Assembly: GCA_020796225.1 (NCBI GenBank)
Contig: CM036767.1
Location: 29,297,253-29,361,252, forward strand
Direction: 5' to 3'
DNA length: 64,000 bases
Source: Arion vulgaris
Lineage: Eukaryota > Mollusca > Gastropoda > Stylommatophora > Arionidae
The position numbers and the translations under genes are program-made. Position 1 is the stretch's first letter. Every line of letters starts with the position of its first letter. Positions 42,080 through 52,546 of the stretch are shown in pieces. Below the pieces are notes generated by a model, which did not search any database, was not told the origin of the DNA, and saw only the letters and a program-made list of their open reading frames with translations.

Positions 42080-42430
42080 TGTCTATATCATACACCACCG
42101 TTTTACACTCTCTCTGGTATGTGACGCTTGGGGCAGCAATAAATGCACAGCATTCTTCTCTATTCGTGCCCATCCTCTGTATTGTGTTCCAGCCGTGATT
42201 CATTTCTTTCAGTTCTTGTTCTACTCCAGATCATTTTGGGTCTTCGATATTTTCGTTTACCCTTTGGTGTCCTCAGTGCAGTTTTCGTTAGAGTTAGTCT
42301 CCATGCGTATCACATGTTCAATCCATCTCCTGCGTCTCATTTGGATGATGGTGCTCATATTCTCTTGTTGATGTTGCCACTGTGCAAGCAGTTTTTGGTT
42401 AGAGATAATATTTGGCCAGAACATGTGTAA
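42080..42430 (-). pseudogene. RTE-like LINE C-terminal fragment
   Basis: Minus-strand reading contains EMDXTCDTHGD-, HQRVNENIEDPK- and VEQELKEMNHGWNTIQRM, then CCAFIAAPSVT: the C-terminal R/K-rich segment and terminal Cys block with shifts. Confidence 0.6.
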
Positions 42431-42744
42431 GATCTTTTGCAGACAAGTTATATGTACGGTTGAGAATTTGAAACACCGCTTTACTATTTCAAATCAATTT
42501 TAAACAATACTATTTACTAAAATAACAAATAAAACACAAATCGTATAAATATTTTAGTATTCTCAGATCAGGTGTCATCTCCAGATTGAAGTTGTTATGG
42601 TGGATCTTTCAACATTTTCTGACTCTTGAAATAGTGGTATAATCTGCAAGTGTTATAAGTCCACATTGGTTTCCTTTCTCCTATTAGTGTTAAGTACAGG
42701 TAATACCATGAAGGCACAGAGAAAACATAATATCTATTCACATA
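42431..42744. other. Spacer, nothing recognised
   Basis: AT-rich; no feature recognised. Confidence 0.35.
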
Positions 42745-42858
42745 AAAGTAGGTCAGTACATTTGATTTCTGCTACGCTTTTTATTTACTAGGGTAGCTTC
42801 ACTAAGACCTTAGTTGCCTCTTACAACATGCCTTGTAGGTTGCGGTGTTACTATTCTG
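42745..42858 (-). repeat. SINE B, partial
   Basis: 'aaaagtaggtcagtacattt' to 'ccttgtaggttgcggtgtta'; both ends are lost. Confidence 0.7.
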
Positions 42859-43359
42859 GTTCTAGGATCAAATTTCACAGGGAGTGTGAGATTTGTTTCC
42901 AATTGCAACAGCTCTCAAATTGTCCCCTTCTCATTTGGACATCAAAGAAACACACCGGGAAGTAAAGACAGCCAGTGTGATGTTGACCACATCAAAAATA
43001 ATTTGTTGGTGGTCACAGAAAAATACGACTTAACAAAATATACACCAATATACCTCATGGTATGAAAACAGGTCTTTACTTTACAACAAACTAAACAAAA
43101 GATCACTGCATTATTTTTCACATTATGCCCGCATACAAATTTAACACCAATAAATTATAATCGTAAGGCTCCAAATTTTAAAACAAATATATAAGGCTTA
43201 AGAACACATGATTGATAATTATAAGAATTATAACTGAGTTCAGTATAAATACAATAATGATAAGCAGTATTTTGTAATATAAATGCACTTCATAGTGCCA
43301 GTTTATAACAATTATGTTAATATTAAAAGTAACAGGTATTCACCAAACATAACATAACT

Positions 43360-43643
43360 TCATGTGGCCTGTCTTCTAAGCGGTATGTCCTCTCTTTGTG
43401 ATGGTTGTCTTGTTGATCTTCTGCTGTCAGTATGTGACATAGTATGCACTACTCTTGGTTCTGATGGCTGTGAGCGTTGACGAACTGCAGGAGAGTGTGT
43501 CTTACACATGAGCACTCCTGTCAGGACAGGTATGGTGGCACCAGTAAATGCCATAGCAAATCCCCAAGAATAATATGCTCCTCTAGATACCTCTTCTGAA
43601 GTCATTATCATAAAAACAATGATGCCAAGAAAGCTGAGAAAAC
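43360..43643 (-). CDS. Claudin-like gene exon 3 and stop
   Basis: Acceptor 'aaattattgcag' before 43643. It encodes TM3, the short second loop (SEEVSRGAYYS), TM4 and the cytoplasmic tail ending REDIPLRRQAT and a stop. Confidence 0.85.
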
Positions 43644-46600
43644 CTGCAATAATTTAGAAATGTATTAAAAAAATATATATAATATAGTATATCAGTTCAG
43701 TTATCAGAGGACCATCATCATTGCACTCCGGACATTTCATGCACTGAACTTGATGTAGCTCATAATGGAGTACTCAACTTCATCAAAAACAACAAATTAA
43801 ATGATTCGGACACATAAGCAGATTACCAATAGACTCAATTGGCAATGCTATTCCAATATAGTGGATACAAAATTTTAAGTCATTCCCGCAAAGAGTGAAC
43901 CACAGAAATAAGAGAGGCAGTGAAAGACACCATATATGAAGCGCACACAAAAGCCTGTTATATGAGTCTCTTCTTATCATGACACTGTTAGGCAAAGCAG
44001 GATAAGAGAAAAGAAAGTAATTTAATTATTATTAATTAATTTAAAAAAAAGTTAATTGCATATCCTTTACAGGACTTTGTGAATCAACCCCAGCTTTTTA
44101 ACGCATTTGTGATTTTTCTAGGCATTATTACGCTCAGTAGTTTGACATTGCTTTCTGAACAGGTGGTGTCATCATCCTTTTGTAAAAATCCATGCGAAAC
44201 AATTTGCAACCAAGCTGTCCGCAGCATGATTCGAACTCAGAACGTCGGTGTTAATAGACCGAGTCACTATCCCCTAAGCCACAGACTCCACTAATAAATA
44301 ATACACATCAGTAATTAGCAATTACTGATGTGTATTAATTATAGAGGAATCGGCCCTGACTAAGACACAAGAAAGAAAGATTACAACATGTGAAATGAGA
44401 TGTCTACGAAAAGCTGTCAATGTTACAAGGAGAGATAGAGTGAGAAACGAGAATATCAGAAGCATTGTTGGTACTATACCATGCATACAGTACATCGAAA
44501 AAGCAAAGAATCAAGTGGCTCGGCCATCTAATGAGAATGGAACCACATTTACTACCATCATGTGCCTACAATAATCGACACTCAGGGCGCAGAGCACGAG
44601 GCAGGCCAAGAACACTAGGATAGATAACATCTCAGAGTCCCTGCGAAAGCATGGACTGGCAACATCAAGCGCAACACACCTGGCACAAGACAGAAAACTA
44701 AATCTCCCCACGATGCTTCACGGCAAATGTGGTTAAGATAAGATATTAGTAAATGAACTGTTGCCTTGGAGAGAGGAAGAGGAATCGGGTATAAAAAATC
44801 CCCAGTCAGAGTTGAACCATCTGAGTAACAACTTCATAGCCCCGTCTACAACACTGCAGGATAAATAATAACACATTTTGTGTTTTACCTGATATAAATG
44901 CCAAATCTTCAGGTGTTTCACTATCTCTGTGAAGCAGATTTTTCAACAGCTGAATGTGAAGTCTTCGAAGCCAACTCCTTGGAGCAAAATTCTGAAGGCC
45001 GGCCAGAATTAGTGAAACAATGTAAAAAGGCAAAGCTAAACTCTGGCATATCACCACAGTCAGGAACCAGTCTGTAGATTTATTAAGGTATTTTTGTGTG
45101 TAAATAAGAACATCAATACAATGAAAATTATAGTTGATTACTTCTTCTTCTGTGAATATTACTAACTGTAGTCTGGTAAATAAGTAAACATTAGATAAGG
45201 GAGGGAGAACCCTTTTTCATACCTCGAGATATATTGGGTAATACAGAGTAAGGCCCATATTTTTCATTGACTGTCAGCACACAATGGGTGATGTGATCAA
45301 CATCACGCCGGCCATCTTTTCTTCCCAGTGCTTTTCCTGGCACCCAATTGAGGGTGGGTCGACCTGAGAGCCGTTGTGGCAGTAAAATTATCCCACGCCC
45401 ACTGTGGAGTTGAACCAGGACTACTAGTTTTTTTTTAGATTATCGTAACTTCTGCTTTCTTGCTATTCAGACATAGGCCTTCATTGTTACTTCATCATAT
45501 TAATTAATTTCTGGAGCTCGATTTCATTTGTTTTCACTATCAAGACATAGCATATCACAAGTTATTTATATTATCCCAACTACGACCCATTCAGTCCTCT
45601 TGTTTATTGATCTCCAAATGTTTTCATTATTTGTTAGAACACTCAATTGCAACGAGAAATCCCAACAAACTAGAGGGCAGAACTATATGTAGTCCTAGAG
45701 AACACAAAAATATTGAAGGAGCAACGACTCAAGAGATCAAATATGGTTTGTCTGTGTGATTGCACAACTGCTCTCTAGACTTCCCAAAAAAGAACCCAAA
45801 GGATCTCTAAACAAAAACTGCTATCAAACATCTAAATTAACTGTCTGCCAACAACAGAGTATCACTGCAATGGATTTTAGCCACACTACAGTTTTCCAGA
45901 AAATGAGGCAGTGGACATACTGTCGAAAGCAGGCATCAGAAAGGAACAATTCAACCACAGAATCTTACAGAGAAAAGCAAAACAAAAACTTATCAATGGG
46001 AAATACAAATGTGAATAGAACGATAGAATAGACAGCAATTACCCCCAATATCCCATTATAAAGTTCAACAAAACCCAATAATCCATAATTTTGTCAGCAC
46101 AGGACACTGCAAACTACAAGTCTTGAGGGTCCAAAGCTGAATGACTTCATTGCACCAGGTGCTACCCCATATAGCTCAGTTCCTCTCCACAGAAGTGGCA
46201 CGCTATCTGCCAAGAGTATTGCACAAAGTACAAACTCTGTAGCTCCTGCAGCAATCTTAGGGTCTGTGGAAAAAAATGCACTTGTGAACAGAGCAGCGCT
46301 GTCCAGAATCAAACCCAAGGCCTTCAGAAAGCAAGTCAATGGCTTAATCACAGAGACCCCATACAAGTCTATCTCCACAAAAAACAGCTGCTCACACTGA
46401 TCAGTCAGTGTACATGCCAAAATTGCCCTCAGATTCCAGAACACATTCTACAAACATCTCCCCTCTTCAATGAAATGTAGTTTCAAACTTGACCTCAAAA
46501 GAGTAACTTTAAGGAAAAATCCAGACACACAAGTATTTCTTACTCACAACTGGATTCATAGATGCAACTCATCTTGCTGTTTACACTTCTGAGTATAACA

Positions 46601-48117
46601 AACCAATTGCAGAAGACAAAATTACATGCCACAACCCTTGCATATCCAGGGCAATATATAGAGGCTGGAAACCACAAAAGCTGCAATACACCCATGTCAC
46701 AGACAGCCTAATTTGGACCTTGCAAAGCATGGATTGAGGGTTGAATAAAATCACTGCCTTATTGAATTTGGTCAGAAAAGTTAAAGCTAACTTGCTTTAA
46801 CTTATGTTTTAATCATAACTAACTTCATTAACAAAATATTGTGAAAGGTAGGTGTTACCACTATCCCTACCTATCTATTTTTTCTTCTTCATCGCTCTGC
46901 ATCAACCACTTGTTAAATCACTCTTTGTGGTCTGAATGTGATTTGCACCTAAGAGTGTGAGCTTGTTGTGCTACTACATACCCGTAGGCAAGCACATTAG
47001 GTTTTAGAATCGCATTTTTCTTCTTCGTCTTCTGCGTTCTCACTAGATTGGGATTTCGGATTCTCTAATAAAGGCAGCCGTCTGCCTCAGATTATCAGCC
47101 ACGCCATACAGTTTGTCTTGGACGCTAGTGTAAGTGGGCCACCTCTTTCTTCTTAAGTCTGCATACTGGGGGCAGTTCTGTAGGATATAATTCCTATGAT
47201 TTCTGCTTCCCGTTTGTGCCAACCTCTTCCCGCAGTAAGTTTTGGCCACCCTTGTGATGGTAGGTCCGACATTTTTACTGTGTGGCTAAATCTTCGAGGC
47301 AGATTGACGACCGTAGAATCCGTTATCCCATTCCTCATTGTGAGGGTCGTTGCACGATGTTATGCACCTTATGGCTTGGTGCATCCGTTTTCTGCAAGCA
47401 TTTGTTTCGGGTTAGCATTCCTAGCGGACATGTGCATCCGATTTCAGCCAAACCTCTTTAGTCACCTCTTACGACATGCATGGCAAGTAACATTGGTTCT
47501 ATTCTTTACACCCCAAATTTGGGGCCCGGTAACGGCATGCATTTTTAAGTCTCATTGTTGTGAGTTGAGGACCCAAAAATCACCCTGACCCTGGGAGCCC
47601 ATCCCTCTAGGTGAGCCAGAACCCTGCTAGCTTTGAACTTTATGGTCAAAGTTTCTAGATCTATGCCATTGGCAGGTGGGTTTGGCTTGTTCTACGGATC
47701 ATCAGTGTAATCCATCTTTGAATGATCATTGTCATCGATTGTGGTAATAACACACACAAATCTATTAAGTTGAGGCAGTAATAAATTAATTAAATGGTAT
47801 AATTAAGTAACAGAAGAGTCTTATTAAGACCCCGACAAGATTAATTAACTAGCACTTCTGACTTCAAAGTAATTCTAATCACATGACTTACCGTCCACAA
47901 TTTGATTTCCAAGGAGTGGATGAGTAGTACATATATAATTAAGACACAACTCCCATAGACCAAATCGTCCATCTATTTCAGTTCCGTTATCTCCTATTTG
48001 ACTGAACCACAACCAATCTGGTGCTGCAAACCCCAGCAAGAACGGACATATTCCAACAACTAGAGAAATGATACAGATTTTATACGGGAGACCTCGGTGT
48101 GTCCAAATTCTGTCCAT
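43360..48117 (-). CDS. PMP22/claudin-family four-pass membrane protein gene
   Basis: Three exons on the minus strand: 48117-47892, 45071-44889, 43643-43360. They total 693 nt, or 230 codons plus stop. All introns are GT-AG and all junctions are phase 1. The protein has TM1 (CIISLVVGICPFLLGFAA), a first extracellular loop with W...GLW..C....C (FGLWELCLNYIC), the claudin/PMP22 signature, and an NGT glycosylation sequon; TM2 (FLTVVICQSLALPFYIVSLI); TM3 (GFLSFLGIIVFMI); TM4 (WGFAMAFTGATIPVLTGVLM); and a basic Ser/Arg-rich cytoplasmic tail. Length and topology fit claudins or related PMP22 proteins (septate-junction or other membrane roles); which subfamily cannot be told. The start is the only upstream Met in frame; 'tatttata' at 48151-48158 is a TATA-like box on this strand, 34 bp before it. 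Confidence 0.85.
43775..44015 (+). pseudogene. Family A LINE fragment (intron 2)
   Basis: 'LNFIKNNKLNDSDT'-type reading, then LPIDSIGNAIPIXWIQ and REAVKDTIYEAHTKAC. It is a heavily mutated copy of the C-terminal part. Confidence 0.6.
44120..44298 (-). repeat. tRNA-derived SINE E
   Basis: Reverse complement: 'gtggcttaggggatagtgac' (A box) and 'tgagttcgaatcatg' (B box); 3' part 'gttcagaaagcaatgtcaa'. It ends beside a perfect hairpin. Confidence 0.75.
44299..44337. repeat. Perfect 18-bp hairpin, 3-nt loop
   Basis: TAATACACATCAGTAATT, loop AGC, exact complement. It lies in intron 2 of the claudin-like gene at the outer end of a SINE E copy. Confidence 0.9.
44375..44735 (+). pseudogene. LINE C-terminal fragment (intron 2)
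   Basis: Plus-strand reading: EMRCLRKAVNVTRRDRVRN, YIEKAKNQV, then RIDNISESLRKHGLATSSA. It matches 24840-25123. Confidence 0.65.
44889..45071 (-). CDS. Claudin-like gene exon 2
   Basis: Acceptor 'aataaatctacag' before 45071; donor TCAG|gtaaaa at 44888. 183 nt, in phase 1 at both sides. It encodes TM2 and a basic intracellular loop (RSWLRRLHIQLLKNLLH), then EDLAFIS. Confidence 0.85.
45270..45430 (-). repeat. SINE-like repeat F (intron 1)
   Basis: Contains 'caacatcacgccggccatc', 'ttcctggcacccaattgag', 'cgacctgagagccgttgtgg' and 'gtggagttgaacc' (complement of a B box). It resembles tRNA-SINE-type repeats. One related end lies near 27835. Confidence 0.5.
45440..45560 (-). pseudogene. Non-LTR RT fragment (intron 1)
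   Basis: Minus-strand reading ENEIELQKLINMMK and KAYV-IARKQKLR corresponds to the region after the RT active site (NxxKTEVM block), degenerate. Confidence 0.4.
45750..46600 (+). pseudogene. Jockey-like LINE RNase H / C-terminus split by a SINE
   Basis: Left part (45750-46123): ITAMDFSHT..., PENEAVDILSKAGIRKEQF-type RNase H tail, RTGHCKLQV. The frame resumes after 46370 with LHKKQLLTLISQCTCQNCP and PEHILQTSPLFNEM. A family 1 SINE separates the two parts exactly. Confidence 0.75.
46124..46361 (-). repeat. SINE family 1, reference copy with TSD (238 bp)
   Basis: The 9-bp direct repeat TACAAGTCT (46115-46123 and 46362-46370) delimits it inside a LINE frame. Reverse complement: 'ggggtctctgtgattaag' (A box), 'cttgggtttgattctgg' (B box), body, end 'tttggaccctcaa'. 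Confidence 0.9.
46601..46884. other. Spacer, nothing recognised
   Basis: Within intron 1 of the claudin-like gene; no feature recognised. Confidence 0.35.
46885..47000 (-). repeat. SINE B, partial
   Basis: 'catcaaccacttgttaaatc' to 'aggcaagcacattaggtttt', cut by the minus-strand LINE fragment that follows. Confidence 0.65.
47030..47345 (-). pseudogene. Jockey-like LINE C-terminus
   Basis: Minus-strand reading: VNLPRRFSHTVKM, then HYILQNCPQYADLRRKRWPTY, VQDKLYGVADNLRQTAAFI and RESEIPI with a stop. This is the canonical zinc-knuckle and tail of RNase H LINEs, with one frameshift. Confidence 0.75.
47360..47545 (-). repeat. SINE Y, partial
   Basis: 'cctagcggacatgtgcatcc', core 'gtcacctcttacgacatgc', 'ttctattctttacacccc', ending 'ggcccggtaacgg'. 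Confidence 0.7.
47546..47890. other. Intron 1 sequence next to exon 1
   Basis: No repeat or coding signal recognised between the SINE and the exon 1 donor. Confidence 0.4.
47892..48117 (-). CDS. Claudin-like gene exon 1
   Basis: ATG at 48117 (context acattcaacATGG). It encodes 75 codons plus one base, through TM1 and the GLW loop, ending ...NQIVD. Donor GACG|gtaagt at 47891. Confidence 0.85.
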
Positions 48118-48479
48118 GTTGAATGTTGTCGTTCACAAAATACAATATATTATTTATATGTATATAGATATACAGCTATAACCATACAATGTGGCTTGAG
48201 TTATTATTTAATAGTTCATTTTTATAATTCAGAGGTGAAAAACTGACACGAATGAGTCCTCATAATCAAGATTAAATGGGAACCCGGAAACTATATTTGG
48301 AGTTTGGAAGAAGGTGCAATCATTGTTTAGTTTCGTGTAGTGATGTGCGAATAGCAATTATTCGATGCTCGAATATCTAATACTCTCAAGTAGCGAAAGT
48401 AACGGTTACCTATTTTTTTCTCCCCAATCCAGCCTAGAAGCCTAGAGCTTTCAACTCTTCGGCTCGGTGCCATGGACAT

Positions 48480-48605
48480 TGTAACTCTTCGGTTCGGTGC
48501 CACGAACACGGTAAATCTAGGGAACCTGTGATTTTTCTGCCAGCCCGCGGAATTGAACCGCACTCACAAGGCTATCACTCGTCGTCCAACACGCTACGAA
48601 CACGC
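48480..48605 (-). repeat. tRNA-related SINE head
   Basis: Reverse complement: 'tagcgtgttggacgacgag' (A box-like) and 'gcggttcaattccgc' (B box). Flanked on its 3' side by two tandem 'ctcttcgg(c/t)tcggtgcca' units. Confidence 0.6.
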
Positions 48606-48673
48606 TGGGCAGGCGAGCCACGATTACCTCTAAAAATCATCAATATCAAAAAGCTTGCCATGAGCAAATATTT

Positions 48674-49085
48674 GCGGGGTCTCTGTGACGTAGAGGTTAG
48701 ATGCTCGCATCTCGATCCAAATGTACTCGGTCACTCCTTCGTGGAGCCATCGAGATATTTTTCCAGATCTCAGTGTAGGTGAGATCGAGTTCATAGTCTC
48801 TATCTGAGACGGACTATAAAACGTAGGTCGTGTATTCAATTTGATCACGTAAAAAACCCATTGACAGCTCAAAATCGAGAAGAGCAGGCTGGAAAGCCGC
48901 TGCCCGGGCAAAATTCATTAAACAAGTTTAAAAATAAAATTCCTACCAATTTTTGTTTACCATCTTCTAAATTACATCGGAGGTCTTGTATGTGTTACGG
49001 AACTCGTGCACTGCCGCTGAGATCTTTCTGTGTAAGAAAGAGATCGGAGCACATATGCTAATTCACCCAAGTCAACCAATCAATC
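48674..49085 (+). repeat. SINE A, full copy
   Basis: Starts 'ggggtctctgtgacgtagag', B-box area degraded, then 'gtgagatcgagttcatagtc', 'gagcaggctggaaagccgct', 'gctgagatctttctgtgtaa', ending 'caaccaatcaatca'. Confidence 0.85.
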
Positions 49086-49494
49086 ACTAACTTTGCAACC
49101 CTAACAGTTCTGTTGAATTTTTCTCTCAGGCCAGGCCAGGTGTCCCACCTCTTTAGTTGCAGGCTCAAATCATCATTTACATACTAAACCCCTCTTTGCA
49201 GGGATGCCACCTTTAGAATGGTCTCTCCAACCCTTTGTCAACTTTGTGTCTTTTTGTATGTCAAAATACTACAATTTTCTCAAACTTATTTGCAGCATCA
49301 GCCAGTTTTCTTGGAATTCTTTCTGGACAGATTGTTCTCTTCTTTGTCCATGAAATACGGATGACTTCTGTAACACTTGAATTCAAAAGTTCATATATGT
49401 TATTCCAATGCCTTGTTAAATGTCTATCTATCCTTCACGAGCATAAGTTGCCACCGGAAATATGCATCCCTCTCTCGCGATCGTTCTTAACACC
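49086..49494. other. Spacer, nothing certain
   Basis: A plus-strand frame runs into the LINE fragment at 49495, but its upstream part has no recognised domain. Confidence 0.35.
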
Positions 49495-49720
49495 ATTAAC
49501 AAATGCCAGACAGAAACACAGACTCCAGAGCACACCCTGCAGTCATGTCCATCATATCATACATTCACCAACGAAACGAAACATGACCTCATGAACAAAG
49601 CTTACAGCGCAAGCTATGGGGAACTCTCGAAGAACTCCAGCTGACATGCAACTTCATAAAGGCAACCCATCTCATAGTTTAGATGAGCATACAAAACCGA
49701 ACACAAAGAAGAAGTATTGT
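49495..49720 (+). pseudogene. Jockey-like LINE C-terminus
   Basis: CQTETQTPEHTLQSCPSYHT, then ...ELSKNSS. Nearly the same as the C-terminal part of the element at 35275-36655. Confidence 0.75.
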
Positions 49721-49959
49721 TCTTTTCGGCTATTTTCTGTAACATTCCTCATGATAATTTTTGCACACATACAACAGATAAGGCGACATAATACAATCTT
49801 GTCTGACTATGCCTTATGTCAAACCAATCTGATATATCATCGTACGTTCTTACAGCCGCGATTTGATCACTATAAAGTAATTTTGTAATATGTGTTAGTT
49901 GTAATGAAAATACCACTTCTTCCATTACATTTCACAATTCTTTATTCTCTACACAATAA
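49721..49959. other. Spacer, nothing recognised
   Basis: No feature recognised. Confidence 0.35.
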
Positions 49960-50190
49960 AATGTCATTGAGCAGTCAATAAAGCATGAGTATAGATCTGC
50001 ATTATACTCTAGATTTTTCTTGTATTAAATATGCGGTCACGAGTACCTCTGTGACGTGTAAATCCAGTTTGTATTATATTGTTTACTTCCATTCTCATAC
50101 AGTCATCTCATAATTATGTTTAGCAATATTTTACTTGCGTGTCTAGTCAATGTTCTATATTTGATACGTAATTTGCTGTCTCCTTTAACT
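49960..50190 (-). pseudogene. Non-LTR RT N-terminal fragment
   Basis: Minus-strand reading MEVNNIIQTGFTRHRGTRD and RIFNTRKI, then a stretch before the 'ctttattgac' (FIDYSK) block. It is from the same lineage as 3545-3789. Confidence 0.6.
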
Positions 50191-50281
50191 TATGTCAATG
50201 CCCGTCGTCTCAAAACTCAACGGTAGGCAAGGATATTTGTAATAGAGACAACAGCTTGATTGATTAATTGATTGTTAGTAC

Positions 50282-50378
50282 AGTCATCATTGCACCGGTG
50301 AGTAGCCATAGGTGCTCCGATCTCTTTCTTACACAGGAAGATCTCATCGGCAGTACACAAGCTCTGTAGTACTGTAGT
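50282..50378 (-). repeat. SINE A 3' end fragment
   Basis: 'ccataggtgctccgatctct' and 'ttcttacacaggaagatctc', next to GATTAATTGATTG, the complement of the tail. It is cut off where the zinc-finger LINE begins. Confidence 0.7.
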
Positions 50379-51905
50379 CAATTGCTGGCAAAATACTGGC
50401 CAGAGTCCTCCTCAATCGATTAATCGATCACCTGGAACAGGACTTACTCCCTGAGACCCAATGTGGCTTCAGAGCAGGTCGTGGAACAGCAGACATGATA
50501 TTTGCTGCTCGCCAACTACAGGAGAAATGCCAAGAGCAGCACCGTAACCTCTATATGGTCTTTGTCGATCTGACAAAGGCTTTCGACACGGTTAACAGGG
50601 GGGTCTATGGAAGATCATGGAAAAATTTGGATGCCCAGGAAATTCATCAAGATCGTCCAACAGTTTCACGAGGACATGATGGCACGTGTACTTGACGAAG
50701 GGGAGCTGTCGGAAGCCTTCCATGTCACCAACGGCGTCAAACAGGGCTGTGTACTGGCCCCAACACTCTTCAGCATGATGTTTGCTGCCATGCTCACGGA
50801 TGTCTTTTGGGAAGGCGACGAACATGGGGTAAAGATTAGATACAGGACAGACGGTAATCTATTCAATCTTCGGAGTTAAAATCCTCCACCAAGGTAAAAG
50901 AATCAACTATCTCAAACCTGTTGTTTGCTGATGACTGTGCCCTCGCTATCAACTCTGTGGAAGAAATGCAGACTTACATGGACAAGTTCTCAATGGTCTG
51001 TGATAGGTTTGGCCTCACCATTAACACCAAAAACAGAGGTCATGTTCCAGCCCGCCCCTAGAGAACAGTATTACGATCCAGTCATCAACATTAAACACCA
51101 GCGTCTCCAGTCAACGGACAACTTTGCTTATCTTGGCAGCCTCCTATGCAGATCGGCAAACATAGATTCTGAGGTCCACAATAGGATATCCAAAGCCAGT
51201 GCTGCGTTCGGAAGGTTACGTGTCACTGTGTGGGAACGGAAGGGGATAAGCATAGTCACAAAGCTGAAAGTTTACCAGGCCATAGTGCTAACCACGCTGC
51301 TGTACGCAAGCGAGACATGGACAGTGTATAGCAGACACGCAAGAAAATTAAACCATTTCCACACAAGCTGTCTACTCAGAATACTAAAAATAAACTGACA
51401 GGACAAAATTCCAGACAGCGAAGTCCTCACAAGAGCAAAGATCACAAGCGTCAACACCCTGTTGCAAAAGGCCCAACTGAGATGGGTCGGTCACGTTGCT
51501 CGAATGCCTGATAAACGCATCCCAAAACAGTTGATGTATGGCGAGCTTGAAGGGGCAGACGTTTAGCTGGTGGACAGAAAAACGCTTTAAGGACACTCTT
51601 AAAGTGTCTCTGAAATGCTTCGATATAGACAATACGTGCTGGGAATCCTTGCGCAAGATCGCCAAATGTGGCGCTGTAACAACAAAAGAGGAACCCGAAT
51701 AGCTGAGAATCATCGTATTGTTGAGTCACAGAGAAAACGAGCAGCGCGAAAAGACAGAGCACACAACACGCACATGTCTAACCTTGATCATGTATGCCCC
51801 ACCTGTGGTCGGGGATTCTGTTCTAGGATTGGACTCTACAGTCACCTCCGCACACACCAGAGAGGTGCAATAGTACACGTCTGAGATTGTTGTCATCATC
51901 GCTTG
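50379..51905 (+). pseudogene. Zinc-finger LINE, RT to C2H2 finger (copy 2)
   Basis: IAGKILARVLLNRLIDHLEQ (50379), QCGFRAGRGTADMIFAARQL, YMVFVDLTKAFDTVN (RT domain A), NGVKQGCVLAPTLFSMMFAA, LLFADDCALAI (active site FADD, about 50925), FAYLGSLLCRSANIDSEV, YASETWTVYSRHARKL, a TGA in place of Trp at KIN-QDK (51396-51398), LRWVGHVARMPDKR, a TAG near 51565, and a terminal C2H2 finger CPTCGRGFCSRIGLYSHLRTH (51798-51860). Frameshifts after FDTVN and before FADD. The 3' end 'tcgcttgcgatggacggc' matches copy 1. 5'-truncated; no endonuclease domain. Confidence 0.9.
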
Positions 51906-52044
51906 CGATGGACGGCTATTATTATAGTACCGACGAGGATAATCGATGTAATCGTGGGGGTGGGAAAGCAAGAGATAGATAAATTACAGCACGATAGAGG
52001 CGAAATAGAGGGAAGATACAGGACATCTTTTAGATTCATTGTGC

Positions 52045-52205
52045 CAGAGGCGGCTCGTCATTAAGGGCCAGTGGGGCCGGGCCCCACCAAAAATAATGTG
52101 TAACGTATTTATTATTTAATAAATTAAAAATAACAACCCAAATCCATGTTTTTTCAAAAATATTTGTTTGGCCCCACCAGCAAAAATTCCCACGAGCCGC
52201 CACTG
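52045..52205. mobile_element. hAT-type MITE (161 bp)
   Basis: Ends CAGAGGCGGCTCGT and (complement) CAGTGGCGGCTCGT; inner GGGGCC blocks extend the pairing. Flanks cattgtgc and attgtagc resemble an imperfect 8-bp target duplication. CAGNGGCGG ends and 8-bp duplications are hAT hallmarks. Confidence 0.75.
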
Positions 52206-52546
52206 ATTGTAGCCAATCTTCGATTCGGAGGCGGTGCTTTATGACTATAATTTTAAAAAAAAAGTATTCGCTATATACTATGTTTCCAGCTTGTTGAGCC
52301 ATTTCCACATGCAATGTTGGCTGCAATAAATTATGTTTCACAACTCTTTTCGATTTTCTCGAATAGATTCTACATTGCTCACTTGAAGATCATCTTCATT
52401 GGACGTTCATAATTGCTCCGATCTCATTCCCAGCATGTTTTTCAACTCAGCGTGTTAAGACTAACAGCTCCCGCTCTGTGCTGGGTTTCTTGCATTTTCT
52501 TCCCGTCTTGTCGCACCAATCAGTATGCATAACTTGCACAGCCGAG
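52206..52546. other. Spacer, nothing recognised
   Basis: No coding or known repeat signal recognised. Confidence 0.35.
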
